A DNA stretch of 64,000 bases, from assembly GCA_017591395.1 (NCBI GenBank), contig WEDG01007554.1:1-64000 (forward strand). Direction: 5' to 3'. Of this stretch, positions 13,436 through 23,330 are shown piece after piece (position 1 is the first letter of the stretch; every line of letters starts with the position of its first letter). This DNA comes from Schistocephalus solidus (lineage: Eukaryota > Platyhelminthes > Cestoda > Diphyllobothriidea > Diphyllobothriidae). The position numbers and the translations under genes are program-made. The notes beneath the pieces were generated by a model. It was given only the letters and a program-made list of their open reading frames with translations. It did no database searches and was not told the origin of the DNA.

Positions 13436-14352
13436 AAAGAGGAGAGGTTCTTCGGAAAATGCAGAGTTGTACTCGTGAATTTTCGAGCTGGTCACCAACC
13501 GTCGTCAGACGAAATAAATAAAAGTGAGTGTTAGAATGTCGCACTAGACAGGCTGGCTCGAAGGACCGACAGACCATTGGCTTGTAAAGGTGAGTCATGT
13601 TAGATTGTGAGCTGGGGAAGGGGAGGTGGAACAACTGCGAGTCCCGGTGCTGTAGGGGAGGGTGGATGTGGTGGATCGGTTAGTTCGGGTGTGGCTGGGT
13701 TGCCGGTAGTTGATGTGGCATTTTAGACGGGGGGCGGTGAGTCGTAAACGTAGACCCTCATAATGGATGTCCAGGTCAACATGGCGGTTGATACTGCCCG
13801 CACAGGAGTACCAGGCCTCGAGGAATTCCCTCGCTCCTTTTTTGTGTTGGCCATGGCGACGACCTCAGTTTCATCCCAATTGAATCGATGGTCGCAATCG
13901 AGTGCGTGCGCAAAGACGAGGGACAAAGGGTCTCGGCAGCGGACGGCTAGTTTGTGTTCATTAATGCGTGTGCCCAGGCGTCGACCCGTATGCCCAATAT
14001 ATACACAAGAGCAATTTGCGCAATTTACGTTTACGACTCACCGCCCCCCGACTAAATGCCATCAACTACCGGCAACCCAGCCACCCGGAATCCAACTGAT
14101 CCACCATCCACCCTCCCCCTACAGCACCGGGACTCGCAGTTGTTCCACCTCCCCCTTCCCCTAGCTCACAATCTAACATGACTCACCTTTTACAAGCCAA
14201 TGGTCTGTCGGTCCTTTCGAGCCAGCCTGTCTAGTGCGACATTCTAACACTCACTTTTATTTATTTCGTCTGACGACGGGTTGGTGTGACCAGCTCGAAA
14301 ATTCACGAGTACAACTCGCATTTTCCGAAGAACCTCTCCTCTTTTCATTATA
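13432..14352 (-). mobile_element. truncated Penelope-like element with inverted terminal arms
   Basis: Two arms of about 320 bp, 13,432-13,751 and 14,027-14,352, are reverse complements of each other with few mismatches. They enclose a 275-bp core that encodes the end of a GIY-YIG endonuclease on the minus strand. Penelope-like elements are known to carry a C-terminal GIY-YIG nuclease and terminal repeats that may be inverted. The endonuclease frame runs into the left arm, as expected if the arm is the element's own 3' end. Both ends meet (TA)n tracts. The reverse transcriptase part is absent, so this is a 5'-truncated copy. Confidence 0.75.
13725..14026 (-). pseudogene. Penelope-like GIY-YIG endonuclease fragment
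   Basis: Read on the minus strand, the core contains the nuclease signature YIGHTGRRLGTRINEHKLAV at about 14,001-13,942. FNWDETEVVAMANTKK follows in the same frame. EFLEAWYS and NRHVDL appear in another frame, so there is a frameshift near 13,830. These motifs, in this order, characterise the C-terminal endonuclease of flatworm Penelope-like retroelements, which cuts target DNA during insertion. The reverse transcriptase half is absent. The fragment is bounded by the inverted arms and has no start codon of its own. It is a relic, not a gene. An opposite-strand open frame at 13,763-14,164 is its shadow. Confidence 0.75.
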
Positions 14353-14382
14353 TCATCTCGGAATGCATACTATCTCTGATCT

Positions 14383-14387
<5 letters not shown>

Positions 14388-14469
<82 letters not shown>
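14388..14469. repeat. (TA)n microsatellite
   Basis: About 80 bp of uninterrupted TA between the Penelope-like element and the SINE tandem array. Confidence 0.95.
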
Positions 14470-14472
<3 letters not shown>

Positions 14473-16098
14473 AGTGTGGGGCTCACCGATCTGCTTAAGG
14501 AACATGCATGTTCCGTTGTGCCCTGGAGCTCAGACTAGAGCCCTCGCAGGCGGTCGCATAGCGACGTGTAGCATATGATGGAATGGTACCGACAAAGACA
14601 AGGGGAGACCGGAATGGCCATTTCTGGCTTATTAGCCGTCATCAGCCAGTCATACCCAATCCCAAGTGTGGCACACCTGGGATTCGAACCCGCGACCTTT
14701 GGTATTTGAGTCGAACGCTCTACCATTTGAGCCACGGGCTCGTTGTTTTGTCGGTTGTGATCGGGAATATGATGATAGTGTGGGGCTCACCGATCTGCTT
14801 AAGGAACATGCATGTTCCGTTGTGCCCTGGAGCTCAGACTAGAGCCCTCGCAGGCGGTCGCATAGCGACGTGTAGCATATGATGGAAGGAACCGACAAAT
14901 ACAAGGGAGACCGGAATGGCCATTTCTGGCTTATTAGCCGTCATCAGCCAGTCATACCCAATCCCAAGTGTGGCACACCTGGGATTCGAACCCGCGACCT
15001 TTGGTATTTGAGTCGAACGCTCTACCAATTTGAGCCACGGGCTCGTTGTTTTTGTCGGTTGTGATCGGGAATATGATGATAGTGTGGGGCTCACCGATCT
15101 GCTTAAGGAACATGCATGTTCCGTTGTGCCCTGGAGCTCAGACTAGAGCCCTCGCAGGCGGTCGCATAGCGACGTGTAGCATATGATGGAATGGAACCGA
15201 CAAAGACAAGGGGAGACCGGAATGGCCATTTCTGGCTTATTAGCCGTCATCAGCCAGTCATACCCAATCCCAAGTGTGGCACACCTGGGATTCGAACCCG
15301 CGACCTTTGGTATTTGAGTCGAACGCTCTACCATTTGAGCCACGGGCTCGTTGTTTTGTCGGTTGTGATCGGGAATATGATGATAGTGTGGGGCTCACCG
15401 ATCTGCTTAAGGAACATGCATGTTCCGTTGTGCCCTGGAGCTCAGACTAGAGCCCTCGCAGGCGGTCGCATAGCGACGTGTAGCATATGATGGAATGGAA
15501 CCGACAAAGACAAGGGAGACCGGAATGGCCATTTCTGGCTTATTAGCCGTCATCAGCCAGTCATCCTCAATCCCAAGTGTGGCACACCTGGGATTCGAAC
15601 CCGCGACCTTTGGTATTTGAGTCGAACGCTCTACAATTTGAGCCACGGGCTCGTTGTTTTGTCGGTTGTGATCGGGAATATGATGATAGTGTGGGGCTCA
15701 CCGATCTGCTTAAGGAACATGCATGTTCCGTTGTGCCCTGGAGCTCAGACTAGAGCCCTCGCAGGCGGTCGCATAGCGACGTGTAGCATATGATGGAATG
15801 GAACCGACAAAGACAAGGGAGACCGGAATGGCCATTTCTGGCTTATTAGCCGTCATCAGCCAGTCATACCCAATCCCAAGTGTGGCACACCTGGGATTCG
15901 AACCCGCGACCTTTGGTATTTGAGTCGAACGCTATACCATTGATCCACGGGCTCGTTGTTTTGTCGGTTGCGATCGGGAATATGATGATAGTGTGCGGCT
16001 CACCGATCAGCTTAAGGAACATGTATGTTCCGCTGTGCCCTTGAGCTCACATTAGAGCCCTCGCAGGCGGTCGTGTAGCGACGTGTAGCATATGATGA
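14470..16098 (-). repeat. tandem array of tRNA-SINE units (five full, one partial)
   Basis: Units start at 14,470, 14,774, 15,078, 15,382, 15,685 and 15,987, giving periods of 304, 304, 304, 303 and 302 bp. The last unit stops after about 112 bp. Each full unit, read on the minus strand, has an A box (TGGCTCAAATGG; 14,723-14,734 in unit 1), a B box (GGTTCGAATCC; 14,680-14,690 in unit 1), the SINE body and the 3' tail. Units 1-3 are nearly identical. Units 4 and 5 gain changes, including damage in the A-box area of unit 5, and unit 6 is the most altered. Open frames of 60-99 codons on both strands are by-products of the repeat. Confidence 0.92.
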
Positions 16099-17290
16099 AG
16101 TCGGTTCCACTTCAAGCCCGGTGTCAAGACATAGTCAAGAAGACCGGAGGCGGGAGAGGACGCAGGTGGCTGGCGCGGCTGGGTCCCCTAAGTCCTAGGC
16201 GCCCCAAGGCGTGCCACCACACCTCCCATGTTCGGCATTTGTTATGGGAGCGCAACCCGAATAACGCCTGCCGTGCCCTGATGTGGCCCCCGTGTTGGTC
16301 CAACGCATCTACCACGTGGCCCGTTTAGGGGCACACACACACACACACACGACAGTTCGACCGTCGTAGTCCGACGATGTCCACCGTATGCTCCATGGGA
16401 AAGTGAAGCATGGACGGTGACTTGCGCGCGAATTAGTTTAAAGTGATAGTAGCCTTGCGCTGCAGCTACCGCACTCTCTCCTCCTCCCCCACCAGAACCC
16501 GGTGTCATGACAGAGTCAGGAAGACCGGAGGTGGGAGAGGACGCAGGTGGCTGGCGCAGCCGGAGCCGCCCCTTGGCGTACCACCACACCTGGCTCGGAT
16601 CCCACGGAGTGGGAGTGCCATAAAGGCCACATTAAGAAGGAGCCATTGCAGCCTGACTCTCAGTCAGCCACTCCACACAAAACACACATTCGACTGACCA
16701 CGCGGTTCGAGTTATCCCGTCAGTTCGTAACCTTCCAAGCCACGGCTTTTAGCGCACCGTGATAGTTTCAAGTGCGTCAGATTGTTTATAGTGAGGAAAA
16801 TGCGCTGAGCTGTCGATCTCACTCTCTCCCCCACCCCCACAGTCAAACCGCTATCCGAGCCGGTCAGTTGCCTGATGCGGAAGTGGGCGCAGCTGCTGGT
16901 GACCTCGTCTACGTGTACTACGTACACGACCTGGCCCCCCAAACACAAGAACCAGGATTTCACAAAACAGGGCGTTGAACGATTTACATCTCACATGTGT
17001 GAGATAGCCAGAGGTCACGTTAAGAAGGAGCAATCGCAGCCTGACTCTCAGACCACCAGTCAGCCACTCCACACAACACACATTGGACTAACTGCGAGGT
17101 CTGAGTGCAATTGTCAGTTGGCTACCTTCCAACCGCGGCGGTTAACGTTACCGCACACTCTTCTCCTCCCCCACCTGAACCCGGTGTCATGACAGAGTCA
17201 AGAAGACCGGAGGTGGGAGAGGACGCAGGTGGCTGGCGTGTGTGCCCTCACGCACACATACACACATACACACACACACAATTTCCGAGG
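16099..17290. repeat. CpG-rich composite repeat, copy 1
   Basis: Sub-blocks recur inside this region. The text AAGACCGGAGG(C/T)GGGAGAGG occurs near 16,140, 16,520 and 17,200. The block 16,630-16,760 (GCAGCCTGACTCTCAG) recurs at 17,023-17,150. Short CA runs lie at 16,331-16,349 and 17,257-17,279. Part of the region (16,225-16,510) matches 22,945-23,310. Composition is clearly more GC- and CpG-rich than the flanks. Open frames on both strands are not conserved between copies, so I treat it as noncoding. The class is unknown. Confidence 0.7.
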
Positions 17291-17454
17291 AAATCCTCAA
17301 CTAACTTTTTCCAAAAGGACGCTCATGACGATCTTCAAAGAAACAATCAGAATCGTGCAACAACTATCGAGCAGAAAAGCAGACGCCGATGCAATCCCAC
17401 CCAAAATTTAAAACTACGGTGATCTAAACTCACCGACAGGTGTTTTTCGTTTTT

Positions 17455-17900
17455 CCAGAAGTGGCTGCAAGGACAACTCCTCTAGGACTTCAAGAATTCC
17501 ACTATTATGCGCATACACAACCGTAAGGGGAAACAGCGACTCTGTGAAAACCACAGAGGCATCTCCCTTGGCAACACTGTAGACAAGACCTGCGTCAGAA
17601 TCATACCCAATTGCATGAACATACATAAACATGAGACATTCCAGAAACACAATGAGAATTCAGGAAACACCGTGAAACCACGGATATGATCTTAGCAGTC
17701 CGCAAACTTCAGGTAAACTATCAGGAACAGCTCACCAGCCTCTACACCGTTTTCATGGACCTGATGAGAGATTTTGATAAAAACGCGATAAAAACTGGAA
17801 ACCATGCTGTAATTCGGATGTCAGGAGCGATTCACGTAGATGAGACACATACCGGACAGGCTAAGGGTGCGCTTGAAAGAAACGGGATAACCTCGGGGGT
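17455..17900 (+). pseudogene. RTE-like non-LTR reverse transcriptase fragment
   Basis: On the plus strand, KGKQRLCENHRGISL (about 17,525-17,570) corresponds to the conserved RT block that precedes the fingers/palm region of RTE-clade elements. In another frame, TTDMILAVRKLQVNYQEQ-like text (about 17,672-17,730) and FMDLMRDFDKNAI (17,750-17,790) match the next blocks, the latter aligning with the catalytic-Asp block written F-x-D-L-x-x-x-F-D in this clade. At least one frameshift near 17,670 and loss of later blocks, including the FADD box, make it a dead fragment of perhaps 150 residues. It was probably read in the plus direction before truncation. Confidence 0.7.
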
Positions 17901-17929
17901 ATTCTTGAGAAGGCGAATGGGGTGAAAGA

Positions 17930-19520
17930 GGGTTGTGAACTAGCCACTGCCGTCTCGTGCGGGTATCCTTTTCATGAGTGTGGATGACGGGGGTGGCTTG
18001 GAAGCCGCTCGACCAAAATCCGCCATTTTACCATTCACGAATTAAGTTGGGACTATATAGCATGTCAATCCATACTGCAGCTTATTAATGAAAGTTATTT
18101 TTGTTCGAAAGTGCATTCAAAAACTCCGGCCAACGATTCATGAGTTTTAGCGCAAGCTAAGCAGGGCCAATGCATAAATATGAAGGGTAAGTAATTTTTA
18201 TGTAAGGTCATGCTTGGCAGTGCGACCTGAAAATGTTTCTTAAGATCAGGTAAGACTGGAAAAGCGTTATCGCAAAGTAACAAAACGTTGGACTCGTAGT
18301 TAATACAATTGCAGCAGTCGGCGTTATGCTTGTGGACTGCTGAAAGCATGAGCAGGTAAAAATGCAGCGGCGCGCACGACTACTATTCACGCCATCCTTT
18401 ACACAAAAGATCAGGATCAACAGTTGCCCCGACTTTCTTCCATTTGGTAAGGCATAGTATGAGAAAACGTTTTTTTATGCGCATAGACGAGCAGCACATC
18501 CTCGCCTTAAGTCGAAATATTATCGTATATGTTAGGCTATCTCCTTCGTTTCAAAGGCGATCTAACCACTAGAAATTCTGATAAACACCTCGCAAAGGAC
18601 AAACTACCGACTTATACCTTATAAAAACACCTGAAGGTTTGGCAATCATATGCACTAAAAAAACTAGACGGATCGCACCCAAAGGCGACGAATCCACTTT
18701 GAAAAATTCAGAAACATCTTAACTGCAGTAGGGCAAAAGATTCAAAGAAGGGTGTGTTTACCAGCACAAAGGCTAGACAGTCAGTGATCAAACGGTAACC
18801 GAAATTGTCTCATGCGTTTTCGATTGGGAAGGATTACACCTATGTCAGGTCCTCGTAAAGCAAAATCCCAAAATATATCAGCTACACCCAGTTTTTCAAT
18901 GCTTTTCTTTCTGACCACCGGCAAAAGCCACACGCCATAAAAAGTAAAAACTTAATTAGTGTGCATTCTTTCTAAGGATTTTTGATGCCCTCATAGATTC
19001 AAATATATTTTATAGTGAATGCGACCAAAAATGCTACTTCTAGTTCTCAGTTCGCAACAAAACACGTCTTCCTCGGATGCTATATGCGAAGAGAGGGTAG
19101 TTTTCTCGTTTAAAACAGAAGTTGCAAGACGGTTTTACGCCCGTTTAACTAGCATCGTACCTGTCCGTTTATTAATGTTTCTTATGAAGTATACAATATA
19201 GTAAATACTAATTTAAAAATTTTATGAGCCCTATATCTTCTTAATGGCACAGAGGAATGCATGATTTTCTTAGGATGCAACATGTTCAGCTTGTAGACTG
19301 TAAACCCTAAACACCAATAGAAGAGCAGATCAGGCTTAAGATTATTTGGGGATCATACAACTTTTTTTAAAATTCGAACTACACCAGTTCTCCGAGCAGA
19401 AAATTCAAAGAAAACAAAACTTCTTAGTAAACGAGTACAAATAAAATATTTTGTGCATATTTCTATAAAAATACATTTGAATTTCTAAGACCATCCAGAA
19501 TCAATGGAAAAAATCAAATG
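17930..19520. other. unassigned stretch
   Basis: No exon, repeat or RNA gene was recognised. Small open frames at 18,095-18,420 (minus) and 19,019-19,201 (plus) lack splice context and family resemblance. Confidence 0.5.
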
Positions 19521-19855
19521 GTAGGGACGCCTGAGCAGGACAAAGGAAAAGGAAACGCCCACGGTAAATTTCAGGAAGGGTACATATACCCGTCTCTTAA
19601 CGCTAACCATGAATTTAGCATAAAATTAAACTTTCACGTTAACCATAACCTTAGCCCTACCCTAAACCTTACAGTTAACACGATAAAAGTTTAACCTTAG
19701 CCTAATCATGACTCTAAACCCCAACTCTGACCTTCACGCTACACTTAACCCTAACTCTTATCTTAAACCTACACCTAATTTCCCTGGAATTTGGCGCTAC
19801 GCCACATGCATTGTGGGCGGTTCCTATTTCCGTGTCCTGTTACGGCGGCCATACA
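19521..19855. mobile_element. inverted-repeat element with telomere-like core (T1)
   Basis: The left end (19,534-19,562, GAGCAGGACAAAGG...GGAAACGCCCA) is an imperfect reverse complement of the right end (19,813-19,842, TGGGCGGTTCC...GTGTCCTGTT). The interior, 19,600-19,780, is a degenerate run of CCCTAA-like hexamers (AACCCTAACTC and similar). No coding sequence is present. It is best read as a small non-autonomous element with terminal inverted repeats, or a satellite-bearing foldback. No target-site duplication was confirmed. Confidence 0.6.
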
Positions 19856-22166
19856 AGACATCCTTGCCAATCAACCTACCAAAGCAGTCATTATACTGAG
19901 TAAATTTTGGGCAGAGAGTCAAAAAGAAATGCGTTCAAAAGCCGACATCCTGGCATGAGGAAAATGGCATGGGATTGTGCCGCACGACGGTCGATATTAA
20001 AACCCTACTTAAAAATAATCCCTTCTAATCGTAAACTCAGTAGAGAATTTCGGGTGACATTTCATAAGATCGGTGGCAGATTGTACTCGAACCAAAAGGC
20101 CAGTGGCACTCCTACGGCAAAGGAGGGCTCGGATCCGTAGGTGGATGTGAGGAAAGAGCAAACCGAAGCTGTAGGCTGTTAGAAAGTGAGGAAGAGGAAG
20201 AAGAGGCGGAATGAGAACCGGCAAGGGTAAGTGATTTCATCTGCAAAGACGGGGGAGGCAGGATTTGCACTTACCCGTCCGAGTAACGCCCAGTTATTGG
20301 GCGAGGGAGTGCTTCAGGGCTGGGTCAAAAGCTGGGGTGGACAGAACGCAAAAATACTCGTTTGGTAGGCATAAAAAGATAGAAAAATTGTTCTAAAGCA
20401 TTTCAAGCAAACGATGTAGACACACTACACAACTTTCATTAGGTAGGGACCCTTGAATGGCAGCATTAGCCCAAAGCACAAATGAGCATTGTGGCTCCGA
20501 ACGCAGACAAAATCACCATAAGCTGGATGGGATCAAGACCAGGGTAGTTACTAAAACAAGTGCAAGAGAGTAAGCATTTAGTAGTACATCATGAAAACGA
20601 GGCTGCTCCAACGACTCAAGATTGTCATCTTTTTATGGAAGCAATTATTCGTCGCACAGTACGAGTTCAGGTTCATGTTACGGGGTGTTCAGTGCTCATT
20701 AATTAAATTTGTCAAAAAATATGAATGAAAATAATATATTATCCCTGACATTCTTCAAGAAGTCCGGGGTTGGATTCGCGACTTCTATTGCCAATCGGAG
20801 ATTGTATAGGGACTGGGAATCTCCAGACGGAATAATTTACAAGCAATACAAGTGTGGCGTTTAATCGTGTCAGCACCAGCTTCCCAACAAGCTTATTTCG
20901 AAATTGTTCAGGGATCTGTGAAAGAGGGTGTCGTTTTGAAAAATTCTTCCAGCTCCTTTAATGTGGACACAAAAATAAAAAACGAACACTGTCCTGACAA
21001 CCCATCAACTCACATTAACTGCATTGCAGAATTCCCAACAATATGCGATTTTAATTTGTATAAATACGCACTTATACTTTTCAATCCATGCCTGCAGGAG
21101 GCGATTGGTTAGGCTAACTTCTACACCCACAAACCCTATGTCAACTTATTTAAGTTTAAAATGACACAAGCCGAAGATGTTGCCTTAAAAACGGACAAGC
21201 CAGGGTTAACAACGCATTACAAGTGTCTGGGTAATTACAAATGTCTCGGACAACTCATTGCATAGTTCAGCACTTCCGTTAAGGTAATAACTTCTAATTT
21301 TGCTTTTATAGAAGGTTGAGGAACATGAACTAGATACGGCATCGGACATACGGGCTCTATTCGGATTGTGGTGAAAAAAAACATTTAATTATAATTTAAT
21401 CGTTTCAGGTGACCATCGTGAGGGAGGCACGTAAAAGAGGTTTTCCTTAATTGCTAGAACATGATTAAAGTAAATTGTGGAGATTCATTTGTTGGGCCTT
21501 ACAAAAAAGCGCTTCTTGCTTCTGAGTATCTGCCGATATCCATTAGGTATAAATCTTGGCCTCTCTAACCGCGGAAAGTACACGTTTACACAGACTGACG
21601 TTGATAAAAGTGAAATAATCTGGAATGAATGCATGCCGCACACAAAAGCGCACATATATAGTACGAATCGGATGCAGGTAAGGTCAGCTGTGTATAGTTT
21701 TAAGCTATTAACAGTTTTCTAACACATGCAAGGATTGCAAAATCCCTAATGAATAAAAAAATAGTATTTCGCGACAAGTTAAAGGGATGACGCAAAGAGC
21801 GAAAATATTTTTGAGAAGGCAGTCTGCAAAGCAGGAGTGCCAGTGAAGGAAGAAGACGAAAATCACCAGATAAAGCATGCATAATAGACAAACGAAATTT
21901 TAAAAAAAACAGGAAAAAGCTGTAGAATCTGTACGTCCCGCGTGCAAGATTAACGTGTGCAGTTTCCTAACCATTCTTGCCTCCGAAAACCAGATGAATA
22001 ACGGTCTGACTTCCAAGCTACGCGCGGGCATACTGTCTGTGGTAGCATACATGAGCAGAGGTTTTATTTGTGGTAGTTATTGTCTGGCATACGTCGTTCC
22101 GAAAAACTCATAGCTATCAATTAGAAGGTTCAGAAGAAATGCCAAGTTAGAGGCGCCAGATTATAT
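19856..22166. other. unassigned stretch
   Basis: No family was recognised. A plus-strand open frame at 21,477-21,676 runs into a donor-like site (ATGCAG before GTAAGG at 21,677), but its protein resembles nothing I know and no acceptor is obvious. A minus-strand tract at about 20,230-20,170 has a strong polypyrimidine-AG acceptor (revcomp CTTCCTCACTTTCTAACAG). It could start an exon of the minus-strand PAR-3 gene or another gene, but the frames are short. Confidence 0.4.
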
Positions 22167-22440
22167 ACCTCCCCATCCCCCCGACAGGACATGGTAATAG
22201 GAACACCCCCTCCCCACGTAATGCAGGTGACACGGCGCTAAATTCTAGGACGGGTAAATATTGCCTTGTGCTAACCCTAACACCAAGCTTAACCCAAACC
22301 TCAACCATAAACCTGATGTTTACCCTAAGCCTATCCTTAACCCTCACCCTAATTTCCCAGGAAATGAACGCGAGGCCGCTTGGATTACGGGCAGTTCCCG
22401 TTCCCATGTCCTGTCGGGGTGGGGGGGGGGCATATAAGTA
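22167..22440. mobile_element. inverted-repeat element with telomere-like core (T2)
   Basis: The left end (22,175-22,205, CCCCGACAGGACATGG then AATAGGAAC) is the reverse complement, with few mismatches, of the right end (22,391-22,425, GTTCCCGTTCCCATGTCC then TGTCGGGG). The interior, 22,265-22,350, is a degenerate CCCTAA-like run (CTAACCCTAACACC and similar). It is the same design as T1 with clearer arms, about 270 bp long, with no open frame that is shared between copies. Confidence 0.7.
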
Positions 22441-23330
22441 AACACTACCATTGCGATTTTTACACCACGGCCGAGCGTGCAGCCCCCCGCCTTTTGTTGT
22501 ACTCAGAGATCACTAGGTGATCAACAGACCTTTAGGCAACAATATAAAAGCACAGCTCATTTAAGACTTGATCTCCTATACCGCACTGAGAACTGCTACA
22601 CTCCAACTCAGTGCAGCTGTCGGCACTGACCTGCACACAGCACAGTGCGGCATACTGACTGTCCGCATTCTGACCCCTCGGCCTCTGCGCACAGTTGGCT
22701 CTACGCGAGACGTTTGCGTGCTTCCCGCTTAATCTTAAGGCCTGCTCGTCGCACACACACACATACACACACTCGCACAAGCATGCGGGTGCCACCGAGG
22801 TCGGCAGGACGCTTTTGGCAGAAGGAAGCACGTGTGCGTCACAGTGTGGCGCGATGCTGCAAGCGACAGCGCGACTTTGTGCAAGGCTCGGCTCAACCGA
22901 TGATTCTTCAGTGCCTCAGTAAGCCAAGACTGTCGCGGCTCTAGTCAGTTCGACCGTCGTAATCCGACGATGTCCACCGTATGCTCCACAGAAAGGTGGT
23001 GCAGGGACGGTGTCTTCTACGCAAATTGGTTTTAAGTGATAGTCGACTTACACTGCATCTACAGCACTCTCTCTTTTCTCACCCGTCTGTGCCCGGTGTC
23101 AAGACATATTCAAGAAGACCAGAGGCGGGGTCGGGCGCAGATGAAGCATCGCCCACGGAATGGGAGAGCGGGGTGCGGCATGAACCTGCACGTACGTGTG
23201 TTGGGCACACACAGCCGCCATTTTCGGCATTCGTTATGGGAACTCAACCCAAATAATGCCTGCCCCGTGTTGGTCCAGCGCATCTACCACGCGGCCCATT
23301 TAGGGGCGTGGCTCTAGTAACAGTAAGATC
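22441..23330. repeat. CpG-rich composite repeat, copy 2
   Basis: Bases 22,945-23,310 match 16,225-16,510 piecewise. TTCGACCGTCGTA and GACGATGTCCACCGTATGC occur at 22,948-22,985. CCGGTGTCAAGACATA is near 23,093, and CCGTGTTGGTCCA is near 23,265. The order of the blocks differs from copy 1, consistent with a tandem unit entered at a different phase. Bases 22,555-22,940 are also GC-rich, with a CA run at about 22,753-22,775, but I found no partner for them. Confidence 0.65.

Noticed and set aside
13763..14164. 133-codon plus-strand open frame
   Set aside because: Antisense of the Penelope-like endonuclease and inverted arm; the minus strand shows real nuclease motifs.
14388..14469. CRISPR-like or other functional tandem repeat
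   Set aside because: These are simple TA dinucleotide runs and SINE units; there are no short repeats with unique spacers, and the genome is eukaryotic.
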